A stretch of 64,000 bases of DNA from Raineya orbicola (GTDB lineage Bacteria > Bacteroidota > Bacteroidia > Cytophagales > Thermonemataceae), in assembly GCF_002843425.1 (NCBI RefSeq), contig NZ_NKXO01000005.1, positions 41,232 through 105,231 of the forward strand, written 5' to 3'. This document shows positions 43,717 through 52,215 of the stretch, in pieces. A program made the position numbers and the translations under genes. The notes below the pieces were generated by a model. It had not been told where the DNA came from. It did no database searches and saw only the letters and a program-made list of their open reading frames with translations. Numbering within the stretch: position 1 is the stretch's first letter; each line of letters opens with the position of its first letter.

Positions 43717-45480
43717 TCAGTCTAAGAGTTTAAGAGCTTTTTGGGCATCTTTATCATCGGGGTAGTATTGCAAAAAAAACTCTAAATCTTTGCGAGCTTG
43801 AGTTTTGTTTTTCTTTGCCCAATGAGCCATTCCCCTGAAATAATAAACCTGCACTGCATCAGGCTCTATTTCAAGCACCCGCTCACATTCTTTGAGCAAA
43901 TCATCGTAACGTTCTTCTTCGTGTAAAAAATTGATTTTATCCAAACGATAATCTACTTCTTTGGGGGCAAGAACAATTGCCTTATCAATACATTTGAAAG
44001 CCCCCTCTGTATCGCCTATTTCAAAAAGCAAATGGGCTTTTTCGGCATAATAGTTGGCTTGTAAAGGGCTGTGGCTGATGGCTTTATCCAAATAAAAAAC
44101 GGCTTGTCCTATGTTTTGAGCTTCGGCAGCGGCAAGTCCTCTCATCAGGTACAAATACCCCAAATCTCGCTCTTTGGGCAGTTTCTCAGCTTTTTCAAAA
44201 TCACGATTGGCATCTTGAAATTTCCCCATTAAGGCGTAGGTTATCCCCCGAATTGTGTAAGATTTGGAGTTGAGGCTATCTATCGCCAAAGCCTTTTCAA
44301 TATCTTTGAGGGCTTCGTTGGTTTTATCATTTTCCAAAACATTCAAACTTCGCTCTTGGTACGCTGTAACTAAAACGCTATCCAAAAATTTTTGAGAAAA
44401 TTCTCTCTGAAAAATAGAATTAGCATTCATTAAAACTTCTACTTTTTCGTCTTTATCATTGCGTAACAAATAAATTTCAGGCATCAGGACAAGAGCTTTG
44501 AGATAATTTTCCCTCGCTGATTGAGCTTTCTTAGCGTAATGAGCCATAATTGCCTTATCGTAATAAAACTCAGCAGGAAAGCTATCGTCCAATTTTTCGG
44601 CATTTTGCATTGCTTCCCAAGCCTCTGTATATTTTTTCTGCTGAAAAAGACACAAGGCTTGTACATAATAAAGCTCTGAATTTTGAATTTCCTTGATGCT
44701 TTGAATGATAGAAAGTGCCTGTTTATAGCTTTTCGTTTTATAGAGAGCCATTGACCAATAATAAAAATCTTCTTCGGTAAAAGCATTCGGATTTTTTTTC
44801 AAAATCTGCTCATAAGTGCGAATGACATCTTTGTAACTACCTCTTTCATAAGCAATTAATGCTTTTATTTTTTGAGCTTCTATGTTTTCAGGCTCTTTTT
44901 TTAGCACTTTTTGCAAGATGTTTTCTGCTTGGCTAAATTCTTTGTAGGTTTGGTAGGTCAAGGCTTTTAGTAGTAAGAATTGTATGTTTTCAGGAGCATA
45001 GGTAAGCCCTTTATCCAAATATGCTTGTACCATTTTAGGGTTATCTGCCTTAAAATGTGTAAAAGCCATCTGATAAATAGCTCCTAAATGAGTGCTATCC
45101 ATTTTTAGTGCTTTTTCCAAATCTTTGAAAGCCTGTGGAAATCTTTGCTGGTTAGCTCTGGCTTCTGCCCTGCCCAGAAAACCATCTATATCCGTGGGGT
45201 AGTAACGAATAATTTTAGAAAAACTACGTTCCGCTTCTTGATTTTTGCCTTCTTGAAGCTGATAAAAAGCTCGGGCATACAGAGCCTTGTGCCAGAGCGA
45301 ATCTTGCTTCAAACACTCATCAAGTAATTTATAGCCCTGCTGATAATCATTTTTATCAAAACTTTTGAGAGCATCATTGTAGATTTTTTCAAGAGAGGCT
45401 TCATCTTTTTGAGCAAAAAGAGTAGCCCCCCAAAAAATAAGGAAAAAAGTAAAAAAAGAAATTCTGAAACTCTTTCTCAT
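43717..45480 (-). CDS. Exported TPR-repeat protein
   Basis: A 587-aa protein with signal peptide MRKSFRISFFTFFLIFWGATLFAQ. The mature protein is an almost continuous array of about 14-15 tetratricopeptide repeats (for instance YQQGYKLLDECLKQDSLWHK, ALKMDSTHLGAIYQMAFTHF, NEALKDIEKALAIDSLNSKS, GAFKCIDKAIVLAPKEVDYR, ARKDLEFFLQYYPDDKDAQK). It is predicted to be periplasmic or surface-attached and to act as a protein-binding scaffold, perhaps in envelope assembly. There is no catalytic domain. It lies 76 bases downstream of the AI-2E-family permease gene on the same strand, so a shared transcript is possible. Confidence 0.88.
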   Translation of the reverse strand: MRKSFRISFFTFFLIFWGATLFAQKDEASLEKIYNDALKSFDKNDYQQGYKLLDECLKQDSLWHKALYARAFYQLQEGKNQEAERSFSKIIRYYPTDIDGFLGRAEARANQQRFPQAFKDLEKALKMDSTHLGAIYQMAFTHFKADNPKMVQAYLDKGLTYAPENIQFLLLKALTYQTYKEFSQAENILQKVLKKEPENIEAQKIKALIAYERGSYKDVIRTYEQILKKNPNAFTEEDFYYWSMALYKTKSYKQALSIIQSIKEIQNSELYYVQALCLFQQKKYTEAWEAMQNAEKLDDSFPAEFYYDKAIMAHYAKKAQSARENYLKALVLMPEIYLLRNDKDEKVEVLMNANSIFQREFSQKFLDSVLVTAYQERSLNVLENDKTNEALKDIEKALAIDSLNSKSYTIRGITYALMGKFQDANRDFEKAEKLPKERDLGYLYLMRGLAAAEAQNIGQAVFYLDKAISHSPLQANYYAEKAHLLFEIGDTEGAFKCIDKAIVLAPKEVDYRLDKINFLHEEERYDDLLKECERVLEIEPDAVQVYYFRGMAHWAKKNKTQARKDLEFFLQYYPDDKDAQKALKLLD

Positions 45481-45556
45481 AAAATTAGAATTTTTTTCAA
45501 CACCCGGAAATAAGTAAGAATGTTTCCTTTTTCTTGTTTCTTGCCTCTAAGCACAA

Positions 45557-46669
45557 TTACCTAAAACTCCTGTAACGTCTGAAGCCTTTACGTAATTCCT
45601 TAATACTCACCTTGATAATGGTATAAGTAGGAATTGCCACAATCATACCCACTGCTCCTGCAAGACTTGCCCCCGAAAAAATCACAATAAAAATCTCCAA
45701 AGGGTGAGCCTTTACACTTTTAGAAAAAATAAAAGGTTGTAAAAAAATATCGTCTATCAAACGAACTGCAAAAAACAGCGAAATAAATTTAATAAGTTTG
45801 AGCGAAAGTGGAAAATCAGGAACAGAAAAACTATTTGTTACTATTACCAAGATACCAAAAGCAAATCCCGAAAAGGGTCCTAAATAAGGAATGAAATTGA
45901 TAGAAGCCGCTAGTGCCGCAATCGTGAGAGCGTAAGGAATATTGAGTAAAATCCCTCCTACTGCATAGATAGTGAAAACCGCCAAAGTTTCTATCAGAAT
46001 ACCACGCAAGTAGTTGGAAAGTAAATGTTCTATTTTGTAAAAAGCCGTAATGAGTACCTCAAAATAACGATTAGGAATAGCAGAAATTACCATTTTACGA
46101 AAAAGCCCTTTTTCATAAAGCAAAAGGAAAGTCATAAAAGTAATAGCAAGCAAATACACAAACACCGAACCTGCCACCCCAACCAAACTATTTAACATAC
46201 CTGCAATATCAAACTTTTCAAGAAATGTTTTTAGAATCGTATTCAACTCTTCTAAAATAAATCCTTTTTGAGCATTTACTTTAAGCTCTTCTATGAGAAA
46301 ATTCTCTAAATTTTCAATTGGTTCCGTAATTTGCAAGCTCAAAACATTAGGCTCAATAGAGCGTAAGAGCCGAAGTTGGTCAGAAATAAGCGGAAAAAAC
46401 AATCGTACAAAAAGCGTAACAAAAGCTACCATCGCCACCATTGCTACCAACACGGCAAGCACACGAGGAATTTTTACTCTAAAAACATAAATTTCAGAGA
46501 TGTAATCTACCAAAGGACGTAAAATAGTGGCTATGACGAGTGAAATAAGCAAATATCGCCAAACATCAAAGAGCAACCAACCCAAAAAAATCAAGAGCAA
46601 TAGCCCCAAACCAATCTGTAAGGCTGTTTTCCATTTATTATTTGGCGAAAAAGAAAGTGTTGCAAGCAT
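45557..46669 (-). CDS. AI-2E/PerM-family membrane permease
   Basis: A 370-aa polytopic protein of the AI-2E transporter family. Eight hydrophobic helices can be traced, starting with ALQIGLGLLLLIFLGWLLFDVW and YLLISLVIATILRPLVDYI. The conserved C-terminal half reads IPYALTIAALAASINFIPYLGPFSGFAFG, FAVRLIDDIFLQPFIFSKSV and HPLEIFIVIFSGASLAGAVGMIVAIPTY. Members transport varied solutes, including Na+/H+ exchange in some; quorum-signal export should not be assumed. The start is shortly downstream of a hairpin that follows nuoB. Confidence 0.9.
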   Translation of the reverse strand: MLATLSFSPNNKWKTALQIGLGLLLLIFLGWLLFDVWRYLLISLVIATILRPLVDYISEIYVFRVKIPRVLAVLVAMVAMVAFVTLFVRLFFPLISDQLRLLRSIEPNVLSLQITEPIENLENFLIEELKVNAQKGFILEELNTILKTFLEKFDIAGMLNSLVGVAGSVFVYLLAITFMTFLLLYEKGLFRKMVISAIPNRYFEVLITAFYKIEHLLSNYLRGILIETLAVFTIYAVGGILLNIPYALTIAALAASINFIPYLGPFSGFAFGILVIVTNSFSVPDFPLSLKLIKFISLFFAVRLIDDIFLQPFIFSKSVKAHPLEIFIVIFSGASLAGAVGMIVAIPTYTIIKVSIKELRKGFRRYRSFR

Positions 46670-46686
46670 TTCTGATATAAACTTTT

Positions 46687-46728
46687 AGACCTACAAGAAA
46701 CAAACAAAGTTCTTGTAGGTCTTTTTTT
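46687..46728 (+). terminator. Strong hairpin with T7 tract between nuoB and the AI-2E permease
   Basis: A 13-bp perfect stem (arms AGACCTACAAGAA and complement) with a 10-base loop is followed by T7 on the plus strand. Both flanking genes are on the minus strand, where the stem has an A-run before it and no U-tract after. It may block antisense transcription, or terminate nuoAB in a structure-dependent way. Confidence 0.6.
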
Positions 46729-46746
46729 AGGCAAATTTCAATCTTA

Positions 46747-47289
46747 TTACTGCACCAAAATATTATACGAGGCGAGCAGTTCCTTGTATTCAGGGCTATT
46801 ACGGCGTCTTAAAGATTCATTTTTTGCAAGTTCCTGTAACTGCATAATACCTTCTAAAATTTGCTCGGGGCGAGGCGGGCACCCAGGCACATACACATCA
46901 ACAGGTATGACCCTATCAATACCCTGTAAAACGCTATAAGTATCAAAAATGCCTCCACTGGAAGCACAAGCCCCCACTGAAAGCACCCAACGAGGTTCTG
47001 CCATTTGCTGATACACCTGCTTTAAGATAGGTGCCATTTTTTTAGCTATTGTACCTGCTACTATGAGCATATCGGCTTGCCTTGGTGAAAAACTGGGACG
47101 CTCCGAACCAAACCGAGCCAAATCGTATGTAGAAGCCATTGTACTCATAAACTCAATGCCACAGCAAGAAGTAGCAAAAGGTAGGGGCCAAAGCGAGTTA
47201 GCACGAGCTAAACCAATAATTTTATCAAATTGTGTGGCAAAGAAGCCTTGTCCTTCGTAACCTTCGGGTTTATCTACAATTTTAACCAT
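46747..47289 (-). CDS. nuoB: NADH-quinone oxidoreductase subunit B
   Basis: A 180-aa peripheral-arm subunit of respiratory complex I that carries the N2 4Fe-4S cluster, the last carrier before quinone. The four ligands are visible: Cys42 and Cys43 in [13 protein letters not shown], Cys108 in [10 protein letters not shown] and Cys137 in [11 protein letters not shown]. Flanking motifs [22 protein letters not shown] and [13 protein letters not shown] are standard. It follows nuoA by 38 bases. The usual nuoC-nuoN genes do not follow; an unrelated permease comes next. Confidence 0.97.
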   Translation of the reverse strand: MVKIVDKPEGYEGQGFFATQFDKIIGLARANSLWPLPFATSCCGIEFMSTMASTYDLARFGSERPSFSPRQADMLIVAGTIAKKMAPILKQVYQQMAEPRWVLSVGACASSGGIFDTYSVLQGIDRVIPVDVYVPGCPPRPEQILEGIMQLQELAKNESLRRRNSPEYKELLASYNILVQ

Positions 47290-47327
47290 AGTTTTCTAAA
47301 TTTGAATTTCAAGCAAAAAAAATGAAT

Positions 47328-47699
47328 TTATTCCCACTTCAAAACATCACGTTTGATGATATAATAAAAGCCAACCAAAAGCAAGCCCACGAATGTAAGC
47401 ATTTCCCAAAAACCAAACCAACCCAAATCCAAGAAATTCACCGCCCAAGGATACATAAAAATAATTTCTACGTCAAAAAGCACAAACAAGATAGCCACTA
47501 AAAAGTACTTGATAGAAATTGGCGTACGAGCATCTCCTACGGATTCAATGCCACACTCAAAGGCTATATCCTTATTTTTACCTTTGCGTCTGGGACCTAA
47601 AAAATGAGTAGCAGCCATTGTAACTACTACAAAACCCAAAGCTAAACCCAATTGTATCAGGATAGGCAAATAATCAGAAGGGGTATATATTTTTTCCAT
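47328..47699 (-). CDS. nuoA: NADH-quinone oxidoreductase subunit A
   Basis: A 123-aa membrane subunit of complex I with three helices (LPILIQLGLALGFVVVTMAA, KYFLVAILFVLFDVEIIFMY, FWEMLTFVGLLLVGFYYII). The conserved loop DIAFECGIESVGDARTPISIKYF, with its quinone-site Cys, and the FDVE motif are intact. It is the first gene of a two-gene nuoAB unit. A promoter candidate with one mismatch lies at 47716-47746. Confidence 0.96.
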   Translation of the reverse strand: MEKIYTPSDYLPILIQLGLALGFVVVTMAATHFLGPRRKGKNKDIAFECGIESVGDARTPISIKYFLVAILFVLFDVEIIFMYPWAVNFLDLGWFGFWEMLTFVGLLLVGFYYIIKRDVLKWE

Positions 47700-47715
47700 A
47701 CTACTAATTTTTGAG

Positions 47716-47746
47716 CGAAAGTAGCAAGCATTTTCTCAAAAAACAA
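47716..47746 (-). promoter_or_regulatory. Probable promoter of nuoAB
   Basis: On the minus strand TTG and TACTTTCG (one mismatch to TAnnTTTG) are spaced by 20 bases. The same TTTCGCTCAAAAA string occurs at the divergent histidine-kinase promoter, so a shared variant element is possible. Confidence 0.45.
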
Positions 47747-47807
47747 GTAAAAAATCAAGTTTGTTCAAAAAAAATCGTTCAAGAGATGTAAAACGAATTT
47801 CCAAAAT

Positions 47808-47838
47808 TTTGGATTTTAAGGTTTTTTGTATATTTTCG
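47808..47838 (+). promoter_or_regulatory. Probable promoter of the GAF histidine kinase gene
   Basis: TTTG and TATTTTCG (one mismatch to TAnnTTTG) are spaced by 19 bases. It lies after an earlier in-frame ATG (47826), supporting the start at 47871. Confidence 0.45.
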
Positions 47839-47870
47839 CTCAAAAAACAATTACTACACCACATTTTTTT

Positions 47871-49607
47871 ATGAATTATATTGAACGCCTTTCCCCTGTT
47901 TGCTTTGATTTACTTGTTATAGCTTCGCTAATGGGAGATAGGTTCAATGCGGCTATGCTTGCCGAGCTTTATACCAAAAAAGAAAATTTAGATGCCCTTG
48001 CTGAGGCTATCCGTGAAGGCGTTGTAGAACAATTTACTGAAAAAGATGAGCAGTTTTTCCGTTTCAAGGATAATAGCGTAAAAACCTATTTTAGCCAAAA
48101 TGTAGCTAATATTCACGACGATAGCGTACTACGAACCATTGTGAAATGGCAAGTAGAGCAATTTAATCAAGCTGAAAAGCGTATCCAACGCTTCACCCAA
48201 AAGCACGAAGAGGGTATAAAAATTCTCAAATATCTGCTCAATCACCCAATTATTGTAGAAGGTTTGTGGAATGAAGCTTTGCCACTGATTACCGAAAATT
48301 TACATCAACTTATTGGTGCAGATTTGATTAGTATCTGGGCATATGACGAGAACCAAGGCATAGTACAATGCATAGAGATGTACGACTATAAAGCCCAAAA
48401 ACACATCAGCATCAAAGATATTAAGGCTAATACCTTGTATATGAAGGACTTTCCCACTTACTTTGAGATTCTCAAAAATGAAAATATTATTGTCGCCAAC
48501 GATGCTTTCAATAATCCCGCTACTTATGAACTTACCGAAATTTATCTTAAACCTATGGGGGTTAAATCCCTGTTAGATGTACCTTTCTTTATGGGTGGCA
48601 AATTGGCAGGTATCATCTGCTTTGAGCAATATAATATGCGAATTTGGCTTCCTGATGAGATTTTTTTTGGAGTAAGTATTGGTACTTTTCTCTCGCTTAC
48701 CTATCAAGCCTTACAACGCAAACGCTCCGAAAAGCTCTTGCAAGAAGCTAATGAGTATTTAGTAAAATTGAATAATGAGATTATCCAACAGAATGAGGAA
48801 ATTAGATCACAAGCAGAAATCATACGTGAGCAAAATCAGGAATTGCAGGCTCAATATGCTTCTATACAATATCTTAATCAAGGTTTGGAGGATTTGGTCA
48901 AGCAAAGAACTGAAAATCTTAACCAAACCACTGCCAAACTTATTTCTATCAACGAAGAGTTAGATACTTTTTTTTATCATTCGGCTCACGACTTACGCCG
49001 CCCACTCACTAATATTTTAGGACTTTTAGAGCTTGCTAAGATGCAAAACCCGTCCCAAGAAATGCAAGAAATATTAGGGTACATCAATGATACTGTGCTG
49101 GGAATGGACGCAATGCTTCGTAAACTTATTAGCATCAGTGCCATTCACAATCAAATTAACGAAAAAAAATTCATTGATTTTGAGGAAATTCTTAGCGAAG
49201 TATTGCTTTTACTTCAAAGGTTGATAGCACAGAAAAAGGTAGAAATCATTAAACAAATAGAGCCTCGTTTAGATTTTTATGCCGAAAAAGAAGCCATAAA
49301 AGCCATTTTGCACAATTTCATTGAAAATGCCCTTATTTTTGCTCGCCCCGAAGGTGCTTGGGTAAAAATAGAAGTATTCAGACAAGAAAATCAACTTTGC
49401 ATACGCATAACTGATAATGGTATTGGTATCCCCGAACAGTATCATCAGAAAATTTTTCAGATGTTTTTTCGTGCCAGCACCTATTCGCAAGGCAATGGGT
49501 TGGGGCTGTATATTGTTCGTAAAGCCGTAGAGCAGTTGCAAGGCACTATTACCCTTCAAAGCGAACCTGAAAAAGGCAGTGCTTTTTGTGTAAAATTGCC
49601 TTACTGA
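47871..49607 (+). CDS. Cytosolic GAF-domain histidine kinase
   Basis: A 578-aa kinase without membrane helices. An N-terminal segment of about 100 residues is unassigned. A GAF domain follows (NLHQLIGADLISIWAYDENQ, MGVKSLLDVPFFMGGKLAGIICFEQ), then a coiled coil (about 285-365, with EIIQQNEEIRSQAEIIREQN). The HisKA dimerisation helix carries the phospho-accepting His in HSAHDLRRPLTNILGLLELA. The ATPase domain has its N-box HNFIENALIF, G1 ITDNGIGIPE, and GNGLGLYIVRKAVEQLQG. The alternative ATG at 47826 lies within the promoter. No cognate response regulator is adjacent; the single-domain receiver at 24.7 kb is one possible partner. The signal is unknown. Confidence 0.93.
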   Translation: MNYIERLSPVCFDLLVIASLMGDRFNAAMLAELYTKKENLDALAEAIREGVVEQFTEKDEQFFRFKDNSVKTYFSQNVANIHDDSVLRTIVKWQVEQFNQAEKRIQRFTQKHEEGIKILKYLLNHPIIVEGLWNEALPLITENLHQLIGADLISIWAYDENQGIVQCIEMYDYKAQKHISIKDIKANTLYMKDFPTYFEILKNENIIVANDAFNNPATYELTEIYLKPMGVKSLLDVPFFMGGKLAGIICFEQYNMRIWLPDEIFFGVSIGTFLSLTYQALQRKRSEKLLQEANEYLVKLNNEIIQQNEEIRSQAEIIREQNQELQAQYASIQYLNQGLEDLVKQRTENLNQTTAKLISINEELDTFFYHSAHDLRRPLTNILGLLELAKMQNPSQEMQEILGYINDTVLGMDAMLRKLISISAIHNQINEKKFIDFEEILSEVLLLLQRLIAQKKVEIIKQIEPRLDFYAEKEAIKAILHNFIENALIFARPEGAWVKIEVFRQENQLCIRITDNGIGIPEQYHQKIFQMFFRASTYSQGNGLGLYIVRKAVEQLQGTITLQSEPEKGSAFCVKLPY

Positions 49608-49651
49608 GTGTTTTTCGCTACTCTGCCTATCTTTTTTCAACAACAAAATCC

Positions 49652-49681
49652 TTGCTTTCTCGTTAATATTCCATAGTTTTG
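49652..49681 (+). promoter_or_regulatory. Bacteroidota-type promoter for the NhaD-like antiporter
   Basis: TTG and TAGTTTTG are spaced by 19 bases, and the start codon follows 24 bases downstream. Confidence 0.6.
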
Positions 49682-49705
49682 CGGAAATTTTAACTCAACC
49701 AAGCA

Positions 49706-50968
49706 ATGATTACTGCTATTATCGTTATTTTTTGTATTGGCTATTTACTGATAGCCTTGGAGCATAATATTCGCCTCAATAAAACTGCCCCTGCTTTGCT
49801 GGCGGGTATTATCTGTTGGGCTATTTATATCGTAGCTGCTGATAACAAACAACTTGTTCAGGAACAATTATACCATCATTTGGCAGAAATTTCACAAATT
49901 TTATTTTTTCTTTTAGGAGCTATGACCATCGTAGAACTCATAGATGCTCACGATGGCTTTGATATTGTTAAAAATCAAATCAATACCAAAAATAATAAGC
50001 GTTTGCTTTGGGTAATGAGCCTGATTTCGTTTTTTTTAGCGGCAATCATAGATAACCTTACTACCGCAATTGTAATGGTTTCTATTTTGCGAAAGGTTGT
50101 CAAAGACAAAGAACAAAGGCTTTTATTTGCAGGTGTAATGGTGATTTGTGCCAATGCGGGGGGGGTATGGTCGCCGATAGGTGCTGTAACTACTACAATG
50201 CTTTGGATAAAAGGGCAAGTTTCGGCAGGAGCAGTAATTACCGAAATATTTTTACCAAGTTTGGCTTGTGCCCTTACGCCTCTTATCTATTATCAGTTCA
50301 AACTTCCCAAACAAGAAATTCAACAATTTAGCGAAAAAAACGAAGAAGCCAACCCTGACGGGAAAACTATGCTGACACTGGGGGTGGGAATATTGATAAT
50401 GGTACCTATTTTCAAGACACTCACAGGATTACCTCCTTTTATGGGTATGCTTTTGGGGCTGGGTTTGGTTTGGGTTATTTCCGAAGTTATCCATAGCAAT
50501 AAAGATGATGAACGCCGCCGTCCCCTTTCTGTGGCTCACGCCCTTTCACGCATTGATACTTCCAGTATCCTGTTTTTCTTGGGGATACTACTTGCCGTAG
50601 GGGCTTTGGAATCTACCCACATTCTCACTAATTTTTCTGAAATAGTAACGAATGCCGTCAAGGATTTTAACCTCATTTCTCTTATTATTGGGGCTTCTTC
50701 TTCGGTAGTGGATAATGTGCCTTTGCTTGCGGCGGTTCAGAATATGTATTCTATGGAGCAGTTTCCTATGGATAGTAAATTTTGGCTACTCACAGCTTAT
50801 TCCACAGGTACAGGCGGAAGCATACTCATTATTGGCTCGGCGGCAGGCGTTGCCGCTATGGGTATGGAAGATATTACCTTTACGTGGTATCTGAAACGTA
50901 TGTCGCTGATTGCTATTGCAGGATTTTTGGTAGGTGCAGGTGTGTTTTTCCTTTTGCACGGTTGGTAA
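49706..50968 (+). CDS. nhaD: NhaD-type Na+/H+ antiporter
   Basis: A 420-aa membrane protein of the ion transporter superfamily, with 11-12 helices. Family motifs are visible in both inverted halves: ISFFLAAIIDNLTTAIVMVSIL and CANAGGVWSPIGAVTTTMLW in the first, and LIIGASSSVVDNVPLLAAVQNMY with STGTGGSILIIGSAAGVAAMG in the second. The paired DN(L/V) hairpins are the ion-binding regions. It is predicted to expel Na+ or Li+ in exchange for protons, important for pH and salt balance. It has its own promoter, and the zinc-finger protein gene follows by 73 bases. Confidence 0.92.
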   Translation: MITAIIVIFCIGYLLIALEHNIRLNKTAPALLAGIICWAIYIVAADNKQLVQEQLYHHLAEISQILFFLLGAMTIVELIDAHDGFDIVKNQINTKNNKRLLWVMSLISFFLAAIIDNLTTAIVMVSILRKVVKDKEQRLLFAGVMVICANAGGVWSPIGAVTTTMLWIKGQVSAGAVITEIFLPSLACALTPLIYYQFKLPKQEIQQFSEKNEEANPDGKTMLTLGVGILIMVPIFKTLTGLPPFMGMLLGLGLVWVISEVIHSNKDDERRRPLSVAHALSRIDTSSILFFLGILLAVGALESTHILTNFSEIVTNAVKDFNLISLIIGASSSVVDNVPLLAAVQNMYSMEQFPMDSKFWLLTAYSTGTGGSILIIGSAAGVAAMGMEDITFTWYLKRMSLIAIAGFLVGAGVFFLLHGW

Positions 50969-51041
50969 AGTTTAGTAATGTCTAAATATCTTGATTTCTG
51001 ATTATTGTTTTCTACACAATTACAAGTAGAACCCAACTGCT

Positions 51042-51485
51042 ATGTCTTGGCTTTGTATTTCTTGCGAAACCGTTAATTACAGCGATAGCCAAAAGTGCAT
51101 TGTTTGCGGTCTTGAAAGATTTTATTCTTTCAAAGAAGTGCAAAATCTTTTGGATAATCACCCTGAATACAAAACCTTACAAGAACAAAACAAAAAGCTC
51201 AACCAACAAAACAAATGGCTACAAACTCGTAACCGCAACCTAACGCAAGAAAATAAACAACTCAAAGAAATACTCGCAGAGCTTGAAAGAAAAGTTTCAG
51301 AAAACTCTCAAAATAGCTATCAACAAGAAAATAATGAGGAACTTTCCTTGCAAAAGGGAAAAATAGTAAAATCTCAAAACTCTAAAAACCAAAGTTCTTT
51401 TAATGTTTTACAAGAAAAAATCTTTTGGGGTGAAATAACTGCTTTTTTAAGTGCTTTTTGGGCTATTTTTTGGAGTATTCGCTAA
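51042..51485 (+). CDS. Membrane-tethered protein with RanBP2-type zinc finger and coiled coil
   Basis: A 147-aa protein. The first 22 residues fit the RanBP2/NZF zinc-finger pattern exactly: W3-x-C5-x2-C8-x3-N12-x6-C19-x2-C22. Residues 35-95 form a strongly charged coiled coil rich in Asn, Gln, Lys and Leu (QEQNKKLNQQNKWLQTRNRN, TQENKQLKEILAELERKV). The C-terminus has one hydrophobic helix (IFWGEITAFLSAFWAIFWSI), so it is probably a tail-anchored inner-membrane protein with the finger in the cytosol. In eukaryotes this finger binds ubiquitin or RNA; the bacterial role is unknown. The last 23 bases overlap the convergent HAD gene. Confidence 0.83.
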   Translation: MSWLCISCETVNYSDSQKCIVCGLERFYSFKEVQNLLDNHPEYKTLQEQNKKLNQQNKWLQTRNRNLTQENKQLKEILAELERKVSENSQNSYQQENNEELSLQKGKIVKSQNSKNQSSFNVLQEKIFWGEITAFLSAFWAIFWSIR

Positions 51486-52128
51486 AAAAATCGCAAATAT
51501 CTTCTGCAAAAGGAGTAATATGCAAGGTCTGCAAACCAACTTTTTTAGCCCCTTCCAAATTACGCAAGCTATCATCAATAAAAAGCGTTTTTTCGGGATT
51601 GAGTTTGTTTTCTTTGAGTACTATTTCATAAATGGCAGTTTCAGGTTTGGCTTTACCTACCTCAAACGAATAGTAAGGCTTTTTCACTAAGTTTTTCAAA
51701 GTCTGTGCATCGGTTTGTCTTCGCAAAATATTTTCAACCTCCTCCAAATGCGTAGGATTGGTGTTGCTCAAAATAAAAGTAGGTAACTCTTTCTGCAACT
51801 TTCTGAGCAGATCTACCCTTTTTTGTGGGATATCCAAAAGTAAGGCATTCCACGCCTGTTCAAGCTCTATTAAAGTGGCATTTAAGCCAAAAATTTTCCG
51901 AATTTCTGTAAAAAAGGTAATTTCTCCTATTTTACCCGTTTCAAATTCATAGAAAATGGGGTGTTTGGTCAAGTACTCACCTTCGCCAAATTGATGAGTA
52001 GTGTAATTTTCTAATTCTTTGATGGTTAGGTTGAAGTCAATATCAATAATAACCCCGCCTAAATCAAAAATAATAGCTTCAAGACCATTTTGAAGCAAAT
52101 TTTGCACCCAAACTTTCTTTTCTTGCAT
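51463..52128 (-). CDS. HAD-superfamily phosphatase (YihX-like)
   Basis: A 221-aa HAD-IA hydrolase. Motif I is IIFDLGGVIIDID with the nucleophilic Asp, motif II is FILSNTNPTH, the motif III lysine is in VGKAKPETAIYE, and motif IV is LFIDDSLRNLEGAKKVG. The DLGGV form and the helical cap are typical of YihX-type sugar-phosphate phosphatases; E. coli YihX acts on glucose-1-phosphate, but substrate transfer from that example is uncertain. Convergent overlap with the zinc-finger gene is 23 bases. The start at 52128 is divergent from a TonB-dependent receptor. Confidence 0.92.
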   Translation of the reverse strand: MQEKKVWVQNLLQNGLEAIIFDLGGVIIDIDFNLTIKELENYTTHQFGEGEYLTKHPIFYEFETGKIGEITFFTEIRKIFGLNATLIELEQAWNALLLDIPQKRVDLLRKLQKELPTFILSNTNPTHLEEVENILRRQTDAQTLKNLVKKPYYSFEVGKAKPETAIYEIVLKENKLNPEKTLFIDDSLRNLEGAKKVGLQTLHITPFAEDICDFFSEYSKK

Positions 52129-52137
52129 AGCTGAAAT

Positions 52138-52172
52138 TTTGCACTAAATTAGAAATTTTATGCGTATCTTTG
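52138..52172 (+). promoter_or_regulatory. Bacteroidota-type promoter for the second TonB-dependent receptor
   Basis: TTTG and TATCTTTG are spaced by 23 bases, 44 bases upstream of the start at 52216. Confidence 0.55.
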
Positions 52173-52215
52173 TAACAAAACAGCAATTTTAGCCGTTTTT
52201 TGCAAAAAGCAAGCT

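Noticed and set aside
45557..46669. Assigning autoinducer-2 export to the AI-2E-family permease
   Set aside because: The family name is historical and members have varied substrates. No luxS-type context is present.
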